This document shows, piece after piece, positions 23,459-36,636 of a stretch of 58,024 bases of DNA. Within the stretch, counting starts at the first letter, position 1, and each line of letters begins with the position of its first letter. The DNA comes from Stutzerimonas stutzeri SDM-LAC (GTDB taxonomy: Bacteria > Pseudomonadota > Gammaproteobacteria > Pseudomonadales > Pseudomonadaceae). The notes beneath the pieces are model-generated. The model was not told the origin of the DNA, searched no databases, and saw nothing but the letters and a program-made list of their open reading frames with translations. Made by a program: the position numbers and the translations under genes. The DNA lies in the NCBI RefSeq assembly GCF_000235745.1, contig NZ_AGSX01000117.1, positions 1-58,024 on the forward strand. The letters run 5' to 3'.

Positions 23459-25570
23459 ATGAATACCACTCTCACTCGTCTCGGTTTGTCGTTGCTGGCA
23501 GCATTCATTTCGCCTGCATTGCTGGCGGCAAATCTGAACTCGCTTGATGTCGCATCGTTGCCCGGTGACCGCGTTGAGCTGAAGCTGGCTTTCGATGAGC
23601 CGGTTCCGACCCCGCGTGGCTATACGCTTGATCAGCCTGCTCGAATTGCTCTAGATCTGCCTGGCGTGTCCAGTAAGCTTGGATCGAAAAACCATGAGCT
23701 CGGCGTCGGTAATGCGCGAAGTGTTACGGTGGTCGAGGCTCAAGGACGCACGCGGCTTATCGTGAACCTCACGTCGCTGGTTCCGTACTCGACCCGTATT
23801 GACGGTAACAACCTATTTGTTGTGCTGGGCGAGAGCGCTGCAGGCTCTGTCGCTGCACCAGCCTCTCCTGTGGCTTCGACGAAACCGGCCGCACCGGAGC
23901 TATCCAAAGCCGCAGGTAAGTCGATCAGCAATATCGATTTTCGCCGCGGGGAAGACGGGGCTGGCAACGTAGTGATCACCTTGTCTGATCCTTCGATCAG
24001 CCCGAGTATCGAGGAGCAAGGCGGTAAAATCCGCGTTTCCTTTGCCAATACTCAATTGCCTGAATCTCTGCGTGTTCGTCTGGATGTCCAGGACTTTGCG
24101 ACGCCAGTCAAATTCGTCGATTCGAGCAGCAAGGCCGATGGTGCCAGTATTGCGATTGAGCCGAGCGGTCGATACGACTACTTGGCGTACCAGACCGACG
24201 ACAAGCTGACCATTAGCGTCAAGCCACTTAGCGAGGCAGACGCCGAGCAACGCAAGGCTGAGCATTTCACCTATTCCGGCGAAAAGCTTTCGCTTAACTT
24301 CCAAGACATTGATGTTCGCTCGGTTCTGCAGCTTATTGCCGATTTCACCGACCTCAACTTGGTAGCCAGCGACACCGTTCAGGGCAACATCACATTGCGT
24401 CTGCAGAACGTACCCTGGGATCAGGCGCTGGATCTGGTGTTGAAGACCAAGGGCCTCGACAAGCGCCAGGTTGGAAATGTTCTGCTGGTGGCTCCAGCGG
24501 ACGAGATTGCGGCGCGCGAGCGTCAGGAGCTGGAATCGAAGCGGCAGATTGCCGAGTTGGCTCCCCTCCGTCGCGAAGTCGTGCAGGTGAACTACGCCAA
24601 GGCAGCGGATATCGCGCAGCTCTTTCAGTCGGTGACTACGGTTGACGGACAGGCTGACGAGCGGGGTTCCATCGCAGTTGATGATCGAACAAACAATATC
24701 ATCGCCTATCAAACTCAAGAGCGGCTGGATGAGCTGCGGCGTATCGTAACTCAACTGGATATCCCGGTTCGCCAGGTCATGATTGAGGCTCGGATTGTTG
24801 AGGCCAACGTCGGATACGATAAGGCGCTTGGGGTTCGTTGGGGTGGTAGCGTCGTTAACGACCAATGGAGTGCCTACGGTAAGGACGGCAGTCGGTCTAT
24901 CGATGATGATGGGCGTCTGCTGCTGCCCGGTACAGATAAAGTTGGGAGCTTCACCCTCGAGGAGGGCACGGCTCCGGTTCCTTTCGTCGACATGGGGGTG
25001 CTAAACAGCACTTCGGGCGTGGGCATCGGCTTTATTTCGGACCATCTTCTATTGGATCTTCAGCTCTCTGCCATGGAGAAAACCGGAAACGGGGAAGTCG
25101 TATCCCAGCCGAAAGTCATGACGGCAGACAAAGAAACAGCGAAGATTCTGAAAGGCACGGAAGTGCCCTATCAGGAGGCCAGTTCCAGCGGTGCCACTAG
25201 CACTTCTTTTAAAGAGGCAGCTTTGTCCCTGGAAGTAACCCCGCAGATTACGCCGGATAACCGCATTATCATGGAGGTCAAGGTGACGAAAGATGCGCCA
25301 GATTTCCGTAATGCGGTGAACGGTGTCCCTCCGATCGATAAGAACGAAGTCAACGCGAAGGTTCTGGTGAACGATGGGGAAACCGTTGTGATTGGTGGTG
25401 TATTCTCCAACAGCCAGTCGAAAAGCGTCGACAAGGTTCCGTTTTTAGGCGATGTCCCTTATCTTGGCCGCTTGTTTCGTCGTGATGTCGTAACGGATGC
25501 CAAGTCTGAGCTTTTGGTGTTCCTTACCCCTAGAATCCTGAATCACCAGGCCATCGCAGTGAATCGTTGA
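23459..25570 (+). CDS. pilQ: Type IV pilus secretin PilQ
   Basis: PilQ forms the outer-membrane channel for the pilus. From ATG at 23459 the protein is 703 residues with a signal peptide at about 1-24 (ending SPALLA). It carries N-terminal AMIN domains that bind peptidoglycan (from about 25 to 260), an STN/N0 domain ([20 protein letters not shown]), an N1 domain, and the C-terminal secretin domain ([16 protein letters not shown], then [16 protein letters not shown]). An ATG at 23411 would add 16 polar residues before the signal peptide; the later ATG gives a normal signal peptide and matches the family start, so I prefer it. The stop overlaps aroK. Confidence 0.94.
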   Translation: MNTTLTRLGLSLLAAFISPALLAANLNSLDVASLPGDRVELKLAFDEPVPTPRGYTLDQPARIALDLPGVSSKLGSKNHELGVGNARSVTVVEAQGRTRLIVNLTSLVPYSTRIDGNNLFVVLGESAAGSVAAPASPVASTKPAAPELSKAAGKSISNIDFRRGEDGAGNVVITLSDPSISPSIEEQGGKIRVSFANTQLPESLRVRLDVQDFATPVKFVDSSSKADGASIAIEPSGRYDYLAYQTDDKLTISVKPLSEADAEQRKAEHFTYSGEKLSLNFQDIDVRSVLQLIADFTDLNLVASDTVQGNITLRLQNVPWDQALDLVLKTKGLDKRQVGNVLLVAPADEIAARERQELESKRQIAELAPLRREVVQVNYAKAADIAQLFQSVTTVDGQADERGSIAVDDRTNNIIAYQTQERLDELRRIVTQLDIPVRQVMIEARIVEANVGYDKALGVRWGGSVVNDQWSAYGKDGSRSIDDDGRLLLPGTDKVGSFTLEEGTAPVPFVDMGVLNSTSGVGIGFISDHLLLDLQLSAMEKTGNGEVVSQPKVMTADKETAKILKGTEVPYQEASSSGATSTSFKEAALSLEVTPQITPDNRIIMEVKVTKDAPDFRNAVNGVPPIDKNEVNAKVLVNDGETVVIGGVFSNSQSKSVDKVPFLGDVPYLGRLFRRDVVTDAKSELLVFLTPRILNHQAIAVNR

Positions 25571-26121
25571 GATCCTTGAAAAACATCATTCTCGTGGGTC
25601 CGATGGGTGCTGGTAAAAGCACCATCGGGCGCCTGCTTGCCAAGGAGCTTCGTCTCCCCTTTCGGGATTCTGATAAGGAGATCGAGCAGCGCACCGGTGC
25701 CAGCATTCCGCTGATATTCGATGTCGAAGGCGAGCAAGGTTTTCGCGAGAGGGAACACATCGCCATTCGGGATTTATGTCAGATGCGCGGCGTCGTGCTG
25801 GCAACGGGCGGTGGTGCGGTGCTCAGGGAGGACAATCGCGAGGTGTTGCGTACAGGCGGTCAGGTGATCTATCTGTGCACTTCGGTCGATCAGCAGCTTG
25901 ACCGTACCTCTCGTGATCGCAATCGGCCGTTGCTGCAAGCGCCTAATCCCCGCGAGGTGCTGACCGGTTTGATGGCCGTGCGTGATCCCCTGTATCGCGA
26001 AATCGCTCACATCATCATCCAGACCGACGAGCGTCCACCACGCCTCGTGGTGCAGGAAATTCTCGGTCAGCTTCAGTGTTCCGAGCCCCGTGAAAGCTTG
26101 GGTCGATCTGCGTTATCCTAG
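25567..26121 (+). CDS. aroK: Shikimate kinase
   Basis: AroK phosphorylates shikimate in the pathway to chorismate and aromatic amino acids. The protein has Walker [10 protein letters not shown] near the N-terminus, the shikimate-binding [11 protein letters not shown] and GFREREH segments, the GGGAV loop and the lid RDRNRPLL. The start is uncertain: TTG at 25567 overlaps the pilQ stop (TTGA) and gives 184 residues, while TTG at 25576 gives [11 protein letters not shown], closer to the usual N-terminus. There is no ATG in range. Chorismate-pathway supply is relevant to the aryl polyene cluster downstream only as general metabolism. Confidence 0.93.
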   Translation: MRSLKNIILVGPMGAGKSTIGRLLAKELRLPFRDSDKEIEQRTGASIPLIFDVEGEQGFREREHIAIRDLCQMRGVVLATGGGAVLREDNREVLRTGGQVIYLCTSVDQQLDRTSRDRNRPLLQAPNPREVLTGLMAVRDPLYREIAHIIIQTDERPPRLVVQEILGQLQCSEPRESLGRSALS

Positions 26122-26145
26122 CTCCCTTTTAATTGTGGGGGCCCT

Positions 26146-27237
26146 ATGCAGACTCTACAGGTCGATCTCGGTGAGCGTAGCTATCCGATCCTCATTGGCG
26201 AGCAGCTCATCGATCGCGGCGGGCTGTTGGCCGGTCATGTTCGCGGTAAGCAGGTTGCGATTGTCACCAACGACACCGTCGCGCCACTCTACCTTGAGCG
26301 CCTGTTGCAGAGTCTCGGCGAATTCAAGGTAACTCCGATCGTGCTTCCCGATGGAGAAGCACACAAGAACTGGCAGACCCTGCAGTTAATATTCGATGCG
26401 TTGCTTGCGGCTAGGCATGACCGCAATACCACTATCATTGCGCTGGGTGGCGGTGTGATTGGTGATATGGCTGGTTTCGCAGCTGCGAGCTATCAGCGAG
26501 GCGTTGACTTCATTCAGGTTCCGACAACGCTCCTGTCTCAGGTCGACTCCTCCGTTGGCGGCAAGACGGGTATCAACCATCCCCTCGGCAAGAACATGAT
26601 CGGTGCGTTCTACCAGCCGCAGGCGGTGCTGATCGACACACTGACGTTGGCAACGCTGCCTGCACGCGAGTTGTCAGCAGGTCTCGCCGAAGTCATTAAA
26701 TACGGCTTGATCTGTGATGAGCCGTTCCTCGGCTGGCTCGAAGACCATATCGACAGGCTTCGTGCGTTGGATCAGGTCGCGCTTACCGAAGCGATACGCC
26801 GCTCCTGTGATGCTAAGGCTCGGGTGGTAGGTGCGGATGAGCGCGAGTCAGGTATTCGCGCCACGCTGAATCTCGGCCACACGTTCGGTCATGCGATCGA
26901 GACCCATCAGGGCTACGGGGTGTGGCTGCATGGCGAGGCGGTGTCGGCGGGCACTGTTATGGCGCTGGAGATGTCGAGTCAGCTCGGCTGGATCAGCGCC
27001 GCGGATAGAGATCGAGCGGTGCGCTTGCTCTCACGTGCAGGTCTACCGGTTGTGCCACCGGCCGACATGCGTGCCGAGGATTTTCTCAAGCACATGGCAG
27101 TCGACAAGAAAGTGCTGAACGGCCAGTTGCGATTGGTGCTGCTCAAGCGTCTGGGTGAGGCTGTGGTGACCAGTGACTTCCCCCGGGAAGTGCTTGAGGC
27201 CACATTGAACGCCAATTACGACGCGCTTACGCAATAG
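26146..27237 (+). CDS. aroB: 3-dehydroquinate synthase
   Basis: AroB converts DAHP to 3-dehydroquinate, the second shikimate-pathway step, using NAD and a divalent metal. The 363-residue protein shows the NAD-binding glycine-rich stretch [15 protein letters not shown], the lysine-containing active-site stretch [19 protein letters not shown] and the metal ligands E in [10 protein letters not shown] and H in [12 protein letters not shown]. It follows aroK by 24 bases and precedes the SPOR-domain ATPase by 20 bases. Confidence 0.96.
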   Translation: MQTLQVDLGERSYPILIGEQLIDRGGLLAGHVRGKQVAIVTNDTVAPLYLERLLQSLGEFKVTPIVLPDGEAHKNWQTLQLIFDALLAARHDRNTTIIALGGGVIGDMAGFAAASYQRGVDFIQVPTTLLSQVDSSVGGKTGINHPLGKNMIGAFYQPQAVLIDTLTLATLPARELSAGLAEVIKYGLICDEPFLGWLEDHIDRLRALDQVALTEAIRRSCDAKARVVGADERESGIRATLNLGHTFGHAIETHQGYGVWLHGEAVSAGTVMALEMSSQLGWISAADRDRAVRLLSRAGLPVVPPADMRAEDFLKHMAVDKKVLNGQLRLVLLKRLGEAVVTSDFPREVLEATLNANYDALTQ

Positions 27238-27257
27238 TCAGAACCTAAGAGATTTCC

Positions 27258-28763
27258 ATGTCCAGTTTGTCTGCCGACGATTCGTACCTGAACCATTATG
27301 GGTTCAGCCATGATCCCTTTGCTGCACGCGTACCCGGCTTCAAGTTCTTCCCGGCTCAGCGCAAGCCAGTGCTTGGGCAGTTGCATCATCTCGCGCGTTA
27401 CAGCCAGTTGCTGCTGGTGGTGACGGGGCCGGAAGGCAGCGGCAAAACGCTGGTGCGTCAGGCACTAGTTGCCAGCAGTAACAAACAGACTGTTCAGAGC
27501 GTGGTCATCTCGCCATCGGAAACGCTCGATTCGAATATTCTTTTGCAGCAGATCGCACAATCGGTCGGTTGCCAGCGCGCTGACTTCGAGTCGATCATGG
27601 CGCAGATCATTCAACTGGCACTGACCGGTCAGGAAGTGTATCTGCTGGTTGACGATGCCGAGCGACTTACAGGGGCGGCCGTCGAAACGTTGCTGCGGTT
27701 GGCTCAGGGCAGTCCTGAAGGGCGACCGCACGTCTTTCTCTTCGGCGAGCATGCGCTGGTCGCGCGCCTGGAGGCGTTGGTAGACGGTGAAGAACGCTTC
27801 CATGTGATTGCGCTTCAACCTTACGAGCAAGATGAAACCCGGGAGTATCTGGCGCAGCGTCTTGAAGGTGCCGGATCTGGACTTGACTGTTTAACAGATG
27901 AGCAGGTCGCGCGCATCCATGACGATTCTGGCGGCTGGCCGGGTGCCATAAATCAGGTGGCCAGAGACGAGCTTCTGGAAACGATGCAACAGTCCAAGGG
28001 GCGTCGGAAATCGGCTGGATGGAATTTGCCGCTGCCGATGAAGCATTTGCTGGCTCTGGCTGTCGTCGTTTTCATTGTCCTGCTCACCTTGCTAATGCGC
28101 GATTCGGACGACTCCTCGACGACGCCTGTTACCACGGCATTGCCGCTGGGTGAGCAGCCCGTGACCGAGACGCTGGTCGCCGAAGGCGATTCTGCGCCCG
28201 AGATCGTCTCGGCCCAGCCTGCCCAGCCGGTTATTCGTGAGCCGCTTGCCGCTGCTGGAAGTACCGAATCGGATGATCTGTCGACGCAGGCTGCCGAGGC
28301 GGAGGCGCCTGTTGAGGAATTGGCTGACGAAAGTGCCCAGGCGCCTGAAAGTATCCAGGCGCCTGAAGGGATCGCCGCCCCGGTTGTAGTGCAACCGCCG
28401 GCTGCTCAGCCCAATCGCGTAGCCGAGGTGCCGCTCGAGCCCGTGCGACAAGTAGTCGCAGATTCGCCTGCATCTGCAGCGGGCTGGTACGCCGGCCAGT
28501 CAAAAACCAACTATCTGGTGCAGGTGCTGGGTACGCGGACTCAGGCGAACGCCGAGGCGCTGGTCAAAGCGCAAGGTAAGGATTTCCGTTATTTCGTAAA
28601 GCAACATGACGGTAAGCCCTTATATGTCGTGACATACGGCAACTTTTCTACCCGCAAGGCTGCACTGGAAGCCATTCAGAAGTTGCCGGCGTCGCTGCGG
28701 GCAGGCAAGCCTTGGCCGCGTACATTTGCAAGCGTCCAACAGGAGATAGTTCAGGCGCGCTAA
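27258..28763 (+). CDS. Membrane AAA-type ATPase with C-terminal SPOR domain (DamX-like)
   Basis: The 501-residue protein has an ExeA/GspA-like AAA domain with Walker A GPEGSGKT at 57-64 and Walker B VYLLVDD at 127-133, one membrane segment at about 262-280, an acidic Pro/Ala/Glu-rich periplasmic linker (about 281-410) and a C-terminal SPOR domain (about 418-495, NYLVQVLGTRTQANAEALVK). E. coli DamX has the same SPOR end and the same place after aroB but a less obvious ATPase. It probably acts at the division site by binding denuded septal glycan; the use of ATP is inferred from the motifs. Confidence 0.85.
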   Translation: MSSLSADDSYLNHYGFSHDPFAARVPGFKFFPAQRKPVLGQLHHLARYSQLLLVVTGPEGSGKTLVRQALVASSNKQTVQSVVISPSETLDSNILLQQIAQSVGCQRADFESIMAQIIQLALTGQEVYLLVDDAERLTGAAVETLLRLAQGSPEGRPHVFLFGEHALVARLEALVDGEERFHVIALQPYEQDETREYLAQRLEGAGSGLDCLTDEQVARIHDDSGGWPGAINQVARDELLETMQQSKGRRKSAGWNLPLPMKHLLALAVVVFIVLLTLLMRDSDDSSTTPVTTALPLGEQPVTETLVAEGDSAPEIVSAQPAQPVIREPLAAAGSTESDDLSTQAAEAEAPVEELADESAQAPESIQAPEGIAAPVVVQPPAAQPNRVAEVPLEPVRQVVADSPASAAGWYAGQSKTNYLVQVLGTRTQANAEALVKAQGKDFRYFVKQHDGKPLYVVTYGNFSTRKAALEAIQKLPASLRAGKPWPRTFASVQQEIVQAR

Positions 28764-28778
28764 AAATTGCCCTAAAAA

Positions 28779-28803
28779 GGTGCGATGCGCACCGTTTTGG
28801 GGC
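28779..28803 (+). promoter_or_regulatory. Dyad and NtrC-like site upstream of gltB
   Basis: GGTGCG-ATG-CGCACC (28779-28793) is a perfect inverted repeat, and the overlapping GCACC-GTTTT-GGGGC (28789-28803) matches the NtrC consensus core GCACC-N5-GGTGC at nine of ten positions. It sits about 135 bases before the gltB start in a 173-base gap. Nitrogen control of glutamate synthase is reasonable but not shown here, and I see no clean sigma54 element. Confidence 0.35.
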
Positions 28804-28936
28804 TTGCAAAAATAAATTGTGTCGTTCTACCTGGCTTTGTAAACTGCTCCCCCTTTTGCCCACGTGTATGACGGGGCGGTTCCGTGCGCCGTCAATAAGG
28901 GGTTGATTTACAACGTATTTAGCTGGTGGAGTGCCT

Positions 28937-31900
28937 ATGAGAGCAGGTCTGTTTCGTCCTGAAGAGTTCAAGGATAACTGCGGCTTCGGTCTGATCGCCC
29001 ACATGCAGGGCGAGGCAAGCCATCACCTGCTTCAGACCGCTATTCAATCCCTTACCTGCATGACTCACCGAGGCGGGATCAACGCCGACGGTAAAACCGG
29101 CGACGGTTGCGGGCTGTTGATGCAGAAGCCCGATGGGTTTATGCGCGCCATGGCCAAGCAGCACTTCAACGCTGATCTGCCGGCGCTATATGCCGTTGGC
29201 ATGATCTTTCTCAGCCAGGATGCGGCCAAAGCCGAGGCGGCGCGCGCTAGCCTCAACGAGCAGATTGCCGCTCAGGGGCTGACTCTGGTTGGCTGGCGCG
29301 AGGTGCCGGTCGACACGACGGTGCTCGGTCGCCTAGCGCTGGAGCGCCTGCCGCGCATCGAGCAGGTGTTCGTCTCGGCCGGAGGTCTGTCCGAACGGGA
29401 TTTCGGCATCAAGCTGTTCTTCGCTCGCCGCCGCGCCGAAGTCGAGCTGGCCTCGGACAAAGAATTCTATGTGTGCAGCTTCTCCGACAAGGACATCATC
29501 TATAAAGGCTTGATGATGCCGGCGGATTTGGCGCAGTTCTATCCCGATCTTGGCGACGAGCGTCTGGCCACTGCCATTTGCGTATTTCACCAGCGCTTCT
29601 CCACCAACACCATGCCGCAATGGCCGCTTGCCCAGCCGTTCCGCTTCCTTGCCCATAACGGCGAGATCAATACCATCACCGGCAACCGCAACTGGGCACA
29701 GGCGCGCCGCCTGAAGTTTGCCAACGAGCTGCTACCCGATCTGGAAAGCTTGAATCCGCTGGTCAACCGGACCGGCTCCGACTCCTCTAGCATGGACAAT
29801 ATGCTGGAGCTGCTGGTCACCGGCGGCATGGATCTGTTCCGCGGCTTGCGCATGATCATTCCGCCGGCCTGGCAGAACGTCGAAACCATGGACCCGGATC
29901 TGCGGGCGTTCTATGAATTCAACTCCATGCATATGGAGCCGTGGGACGGTCCCGCCGGTGTGGTGCTCACCGATGGTCGCCACGCGATCTGCCTGCTTGA
30001 CCGCAACGGCCTGCGTCCGGCGCGTTGGGTGACCACCACGAATGGTTACATCACCCTGGCATCGGAAGTCGGCGTGTGGGATTACAAACCCGAGGATGTC
30101 ATCGCCAAAGGCCGCGTGGGGCCGGGCCAGATCCTGGCGGTGGATACCGAAACGGGGCAGGTGCTGCATACCGATGACATCGACAACCGTCTGAAATCCC
30201 AGCACCCCTACAAGAAGTGGTTGCGCCAGAATGCGCTGCGCATCCAGTCGACCCTGGACGATAACGACCATGGCTCGGCCTTTTACGATGCCGACCAGCT
30301 CAAGCAATACATGAAGATGTTCCAGGTCACCTTCGAGGAGCGTGACCAGGTGCTGCGGCCTCTCGCCGAGCAGGGTCAGGAAGCGGTCGGCTCCATGGGC
30401 GACGATACGCCAATGGCCGTGCTGTCGCGTCGCGTACGTTCACCGTTCGACTACTTCCGCCAGCAGTTCGCTCAGGTAACCAATCCGCCGATCGACCCGC
30501 TGCGCGAGTCCATCGTGATGTCGCTGGAAACCTGCCTGGGTGCCGAGCGCAATGTCTTCGAGGAAACCGCCGATCACGCCAATCGGGCGATTCTGACCAC
30601 GCCGGTTATCTCCCCGGCCAAGTGGCGCACCATCATGGAGCTCGACCGTCCAGGCTTCGAGCGCCAGCTGATCGACCTCAACTACGACGAATCGATTGGC
30701 CTCGAAGCTGCGGTGCGAAACATCGCCGACCAGGCCGAAGAAGCCGTGCGCGGCGGCAAGGTCATGCTGATCCTTAGCGACCGCAACATCCAGCCGGGCA
30801 AGCTCCCGGTGCATGCGTCGCTGGCCGTTGGTGCGGTGCATCACCGCCTGATCGAGACCGGCTTGCGCTGCGACTGCAACATTCTGGTGGAAACCGCCAC
30901 CGCACGCGATCCGCATCACTTCGCCGTGTTGATCGGTTTCGGGGCTACGGCGGTGTACCCGTTCCTCGCCTTCGAGGTTCTCGGTGACCTGATTCGTACC
31001 GGTGAAGTGCTGGGTGACCTGTACGAAGTGTTCAAGCACTACCGGAAGGGCATCTCCAAAGGGTTGCTCAAAATCATCTCGAAGATGGGCATCTCGACGA
31101 TCACGTCGTACCGTGGCGCTCAGTTGTTCGAGGCGGTTGGTCTGGCTGACGAAGTGGTTGATGTCAGCTTCCGCGGTGTTGCCAGCCGTATCAAGGGCGC
31201 CCGCTTCGTCGATCTTGAAGCCGAACAGAAAGCCCTTGCTGCAGAGGCCTGGACCGCGCGCAAGCCGATCCAGCAGGGTGGGCTATTGAAGTTCGTTTAC
31301 GGTGGGGAATACCACGCCTATAACCCCGATGTCGTGGCGGCGCTGCAGGTTGCTGTACAGCAGGGCGACTATCACCGCTTCAAGGAATACACCGCCCTGG
31401 TCGACCAGCGCCCGGCGGCGATGCTACGGGATTTGCTGAAGCTCAAAGTGGCGGAACAACCGCTGGCGCTCGAGGAAGTCGAGCCGCTGGACAGGATTCT
31501 CAAGCGCTTTGACTCGGCCGGCATTTCGCTCGGCGCGCTGTCGCCGGAGGCACATGAGGCTATCGCCGCGGCAATGAACCGTATCGGCGCGCGTTCCAAC
31601 TCCGGTGAAGGTGGTGAAGATCCGGCGCGCTACCGCACCGAGCGCAGCTCGAAGATCAAACAGGTGGCCACCGGTCGTTTCGGCGTCACGCCTGAGTATC
31701 TGGTCAACGCTGAAGTGCTACAGATCAAGGTCGCCCAGGGCGCCAAGCCGGGCGAAGGTGGGCAGTTGCCTGGCGGCAAGGTCAACGGACTGATCGCCAA
31801 ACTGCGTTATGCAGTGCCGGGCGTCACCCTGATTTCACCGCCACCGCACCATGACATCTATTCGATCGAAGATCTGGCGCAGCTGATCTTTGACCTCAAG

Positions 31901-33385
31901 CAGGTCAATCCCAAGGCGCTGGTGTCGGTCAAGCTGGTGGCTGAGCCTGGCGTTGGCACCATTGCGGCTGGCGTAGCAAAGGCCTATGCGGATCTGATCA
32001 CCATTTCCGGCTACGATGGCGGCACCGGCGCGTCGCCACTAAGCTCGATTCGCTACGCTGGCTCGCCATGGGAGCTTGGCTTGGCCGAAACTCATCAGAC
32101 GCTGCGTGGCAACGATCTACGGGGCAAGGTCCGTGTGCAGACCGATGGTGGCTTGAAGACTGGCCTGGATGTCGTGAAGGCGGCCATCCTTGGTGCCGAA
32201 AGCTTCGGCTTCGGCACTGCACCGATGATCGCGCTGGGCTGCAAATACCTGCGCATCTGCCACCTGAACAACTGCGCTACTGGTATCGCTACGCAGAACG
32301 ATCAACTGCGTAAAGATCATTTCATTGGCACCGTCGACATGGTGGTGAACTTCTTTACCTTCATTGCCGAAGAAACGCGTGAGTGGCTGGCTCGCCTGGG
32401 TGTACGCAGCCTGCAGGAGTTGATCGGGCGTACCGATCTGCTCGAGTTGCTGCCGGGGGAGACGGCCAAGCAGAACCATCTCGACCTGTCGCCGCTACTC
32501 GGCAGCGATCATATTCCGGCTGACAAGCCGCAGTTCTGTGAAGTCGAGAAGAACCCGCCTTTCGATCAGGGCCTGCTGGCCGAGGAAATGGTCAAGCTCG
32601 CACGCTCTGCTATCGACTCAAAGAGCGGTGGCGAATTCGAGCTGGATATCTGCAACTGCGACCGGTCTATCGGCGCGCGCGTATCTGGCGAAATCGCTCA
32701 AGTGCACGGCAACCAGGGCATGAAGGATGCGCCAATCACCTTCCGCTTCAAGGGTACGGCCGGTCAGAGCTTTGGTGTCTGGAATGCTGGTGGCCTCCAT
32801 CTGTATCTCGAAGGGGATGCCAACGACTACGTCGGCAAAGGCATGACTGGCGGCAAGCTGGTGATCACCCAGCCGAAGAACAGTGGCTTCGAGTCGCAGC
32901 ACTCGGCCATCGTGGGTAACACCTGTCTGTACGGCGCGACCGGCGGGAAGTTGTTCGCCAGTGGTACCGCGGGTGAGCGATTCGCTGTGCGTAACTCCGG
33001 CGCGCATGCGGTCGTGGAAGGCACGGGCGATCATTGCTGCGAATACATGACGGGCGGTTTTGTCTGCGTCCTCGGCAAGACCGGCTACAACTTCGGTTCC
33101 GGCATGACCGGCGGTTTCGCCTATGTGCTCGACATGGACAATAGCTTCATCGATCGGGTGAACAACGAGCTGGTCAACCTGCAGCGCATCACGGGTGAGG
33201 CGATGGAAGCACACCGTAGCCATCTACAGGACGTGCTGCGCGAGTACGTCGCCGAAACCGGCAGCGCATGGGGCGAAAACCTCTTTGAGAACCTCGATGA
33301 CTACTTGCGTCGCTTCTGGCTGGTCAAGCCGAAGGCGGCCAACCTGGCAACGTTGCTGTCGACCACTCGGGCCAACCCCCAATAA
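28937..33385 (+). CDS. gltB: Glutamate synthase (NADPH) large subunit
   Basis: GltB uses glutamine to aminate 2-oxoglutarate, forming two glutamates; with glutamine synthetase this is the main ammonium assimilation route. The 1482-residue protein has an N-terminal class II amidotransferase domain with the nucleophile cysteine in DNCGFG (C15, after propeptide removal), the central domain, the FMN-binding synthase domain ([38 protein letters not shown]), the 3Fe-4S cysteines in [12 protein letters not shown] and the C-terminal GXGXG beta-helix. ATG at 28937 has GGTGGAG upstream and gives the family N-terminus; GTG at 28931 is an alternative. gltD follows after 110 bases. Confidence 0.97.
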   Translation: MRAGLFRPEEFKDNCGFGLIAHMQGEASHHLLQTAIQSLTCMTHRGGINADGKTGDGCGLLMQKPDGFMRAMAKQHFNADLPALYAVGMIFLSQDAAKAEAARASLNEQIAAQGLTLVGWREVPVDTTVLGRLALERLPRIEQVFVSAGGLSERDFGIKLFFARRRAEVELASDKEFYVCSFSDKDIIYKGLMMPADLAQFYPDLGDERLATAICVFHQRFSTNTMPQWPLAQPFRFLAHNGEINTITGNRNWAQARRLKFANELLPDLESLNPLVNRTGSDSSSMDNMLELLVTGGMDLFRGLRMIIPPAWQNVETMDPDLRAFYEFNSMHMEPWDGPAGVVLTDGRHAICLLDRNGLRPARWVTTTNGYITLASEVGVWDYKPEDVIAKGRVGPGQILAVDTETGQVLHTDDIDNRLKSQHPYKKWLRQNALRIQSTLDDNDHGSAFYDADQLKQYMKMFQVTFEERDQVLRPLAEQGQEAVGSMGDDTPMAVLSRRVRSPFDYFRQQFAQVTNPPIDPLRESIVMSLETCLGAERNVFEETADHANRAILTTPVISPAKWRTIMELDRPGFERQLIDLNYDESIGLEAAVRNIADQAEEAVRGGKVMLILSDRNIQPGKLPVHASLAVGAVHHRLIETGLRCDCNILVETATARDPHHFAVLIGFGATAVYPFLAFEVLGDLIRTGEVLGDLYEVFKHYRKGISKGLLKIISKMGISTITSYRGAQLFEAVGLADEVVDVSFRGVASRIKGARFVDLEAEQKALAAEAWTARKPIQQGGLLKFVYGGEYHAYNPDVVAALQVAVQQGDYHRFKEYTALVDQRPAAMLRDLLKLKVAEQPLALEEVEPLDRILKRFDSAGISLGALSPEAHEAIAAAMNRIGARSNSGEGGEDPARYRTERSSKIKQVATGRFGVTPEYLVNAEVLQIKVAQGAKPGEGGQLPGGKVNGLIAKLRYAVPGVTLISPPPHHDIYSIEDLAQLIFDLKQVNPKALVSVKLVAEPGVGTIAAGVAKAYADLITISGYDGGTGASPLSSIRYAGSPWELGLAETHQTLRGNDLRGKVRVQTDGGLKTGLDVVKAAILGAESFGFGTAPMIALGCKYLRICHLNNCATGIATQNDQLRKDHFIGTVDMVVNFFTFIAEETREWLARLGVRSLQELIGRTDLLELLPGETAKQNHLDLSPLLGSDHIPADKPQFCEVEKNPPFDQGLLAEEMVKLARSAIDSKSGGEFELDICNCDRSIGARVSGEIAQVHGNQGMKDAPITFRFKGTAGQSFGVWNAGGLHLYLEGDANDYVGKGMTGGKLVITQPKNSGFESQHSAIVGNTCLYGATGGKLFASGTAGERFAVRNSGAHAVVEGTGDHCCEYMTGGFVCVLGKTGYNFGSGMTGGFAYVLDMDNSFIDRVNNELVNLQRITGEAMEAHRSHLQDVLREYVAETGSAWGENLFENLDDYLRRFWLVKPKAANLATLLSTTRANPQ

Positions 33386-33417
33386 AAAGCAGGTTCAGCG
33401 GTGAGTCTCGACCATGA

Positions 33418-34914
<1,497 letters not shown>

Positions 34915-35001
34915 TTTCGAGGGTAGGGGACGCTTCCCCGACGCACCGATTGGGCTCGCCGCTGACGTGGCGAAAGTCTGACCAGAATCAAGCCCAGAGA
35001 T

Positions 35002-35031
35002 AAAAGGCACGGCACTCGCCGTGCCTTTTGT
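35002..35031 (+). terminator. Intrinsic terminator after gltD
   Basis: AAAAGGCACGGC / GCCGTGCCTTTT with an ACTC loop and further T residues. It separates gltBD from hemE. Confidence 0.85.
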
Positions 35032-35077
35032 TTTGCGCTTTGCGACAATGCCGCCACTCTTTTGCTGGAACCCAGAC

Positions 35078-36142
35078 ATGACTGCCTTGAAGAACGATCG
35101 CTTTCTCCGCGCCCTGCTCAAGCAACCTGTCGACGTCACCCCTGTGTGGATGATGCGTCAGGCCGGCCGCTACCTGCCGGAATACCGGGCTAGCCGCAGC
35201 AAGGCGGGCGATTTCATGAGCTTGTGCATGAACCCCGAACTGGCCTGCGAGGTTACGCTTCAGCCACTGGAGCGTTATCCGCTGGATGCCGCGATCCTGT
35301 TCTCGGACATCCTCACCGTGCCTGACGCCATGGGTCTTGGCCTCTACTTCGAGACCGGCGAAGGGCCGCGTTTCAAGAAGGTCGTCAGCAACATGGCCGA
35401 TATCGAAGCGCTGCCGATCCCGGACCCGGAGAAAGACCTGGGTTACGTGATGGACGCCGTACGCACCATTCGCCGCGAGCTCAATGGCCGCGTTCCACTG
35501 ATCGGCTTTTCCGGCAGCCCGTGGACGCTCGCGACCTATATGGTCGAAGGCGGCTCATCCAAGGACTTCCGCAAGTCCAAGGCGATGCTTTACGAAAACC
35601 CGCAAGCGATGCACGCGCTGCTCGACAAGCTGGCACAGTCGGTGACCAGCTACCTCAACGGGCAGATTCTGGCAGGTGCGCAAGCCGTGCAGATTTTCGA
35701 TTCCTGGGGCGGCAGCCTTTCCGCCGCGGCCTATCAGGAGTTCTCCCTGGCCTACATGCAGAAGATCGTCGATGGTCTGATTCGCGAGCACGACGGGCGC
35801 CGCGTACCGGTGATCCTGTTCACCAAGGGCGGCGGCTTGTGGCTGGAATCCATGGCCGATACCGGAGCCGAAGCGCTGGGCCTCGACTGGACCTGCGATA
35901 TTGGCAACGCGCGGGCGCGGGTCGGTGACAAGGTTGCGTTGCAGGGCAACATGGACCCCAGTGTGCTTTTTGCCAAGCCGGAGGCGATCCGTGCCGAGGT
36001 CGACCGCATTCTTGCGAGTTTCGGTCATGGCGAAGGTCACGTCTTCAACCTGGGCCACGGCATCACGCCAGAAGTCGATCCGGCCCATGCCGGTGCCTTC
36101 ATCGAGTCGGTGCACGAGCTGTCGGCCAAGTATCACGGCTGA
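35078..36142 (+). CDS. hemE: Uroporphyrinogen decarboxylase
   Basis: HemE decarboxylates the four acetate side chains of uroporphyrinogen III to give coproporphyrinogen III in heme synthesis. The 354-residue protein has the signature [16 protein letters not shown] near the N-terminus, the segment [17 protein letters not shown] and the C-terminal [13 protein letters not shown]. The ATG at 35078 gives the standard start [16 protein letters not shown]. It is transcribed alone between two terminators. Confidence 0.97.
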   Translation: MTALKNDRFLRALLKQPVDVTPVWMMRQAGRYLPEYRASRSKAGDFMSLCMNPELACEVTLQPLERYPLDAAILFSDILTVPDAMGLGLYFETGEGPRFKKVVSNMADIEALPIPDPEKDLGYVMDAVRTIRRELNGRVPLIGFSGSPWTLATYMVEGGSSKDFRKSKAMLYENPQAMHALLDKLAQSVTSYLNGQILAGAQAVQIFDSWGGSLSAAAYQEFSLAYMQKIVDGLIREHDGRRVPVILFTKGGGLWLESMADTGAEALGLDWTCDIGNARARVGDKVALQGNMDPSVLFAKPEAIRAEVDRILASFGHGEGHVFNLGHGITPEVDPAHAGAFIESVHELSAKYHG

Positions 36143-36160
36143 GTTAAACGCCCGGAAAAG

Positions 36161-36186
36161 AAAGAGCCGCTTACCGCGGCTCTTTT
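36161..36186. terminator. Bidirectional terminator after hemE
   Basis: AAAGAGCCGC / GCGGCTCTTT with a TTACC loop lies between hemE and a convergent small gene, with T runs on one side and A runs on the other. Confidence 0.8.
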
Positions 36187-36189
36187 GGT

Positions 36190-36483
36190 TTATGGCTGCT
36201 GGTAATGGCCGGGTGTCGTGCCGGGCTCATGTTCGTGGACCAGCTTGGTCACGCGGATATCGGTGATGCCGATAACTTCGGCCTGCTCCAGCAGTTTGGC
36301 TTCGTCGGCGTTCGCATCCGGCATTACCAGGCTGTTTTCGGCATCGCCGTTGTGCAGTTCGATCAGATGCCGAGCGGCACTGGCTTGCGACATGCGCTCT
36401 TCTTCCGAATCGATGAGATGGTTACGGGGTTCGTTCTGGAAGAGGTAGTTGACTTCGAACTTGTGCATTGACTTGCCGAACAT
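36190..36483 (-). CDS. Conserved small protein of unknown function
   Basis: The 97-residue soluble acidic protein begins MFGKSMHKFEVNYLFQ and has no membrane segment, cysteine or signal peptide. A canonical AAGGAG lies at the right distance before the ATG (36481-36483), which supports it as a real gene. The middle part is rich in Glu and Asp, and the C-terminal half reads EVIGITDIRVTKLVHEHEPG. I do not recognise a family. It is convergent with hemE and shares its terminator, and lies downstream of the leftward aryl polyene operon with a 153-base gap. Confidence 0.7.
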   Translation of the reverse strand: MFGKSMHKFEVNYLFQNEPRNHLIDSEEERMSQASAARHLIELHNGDAENSLVMPDANADEAKLLEQAEVIGITDIRVTKLVHEHEPGTTPGHYQQP

Positions 36484-36636
36484 GGGGCAGCTCCTTGAAG
36501 TGAAAGGGTCTGCTTCTGTTGACTCGCCGGTCCAGTTATTTGTTCGGCAGCGCTCGGTGCCGAGGCGACAACTGGGTCGCCACGGCGCCGAAACGATGCA
36601 CCCGCACCCGCCCTGGCGGATGCGAGCGCTCGCGTT

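Noticed and set aside
36600-36636. GC-rich hairpin after the small exported protein gene
   Set aside because: CGCACCCGCC / GGCGGATGCG has only a 2-base loop, one mismatch and no T tract, so I do not call it a terminator.
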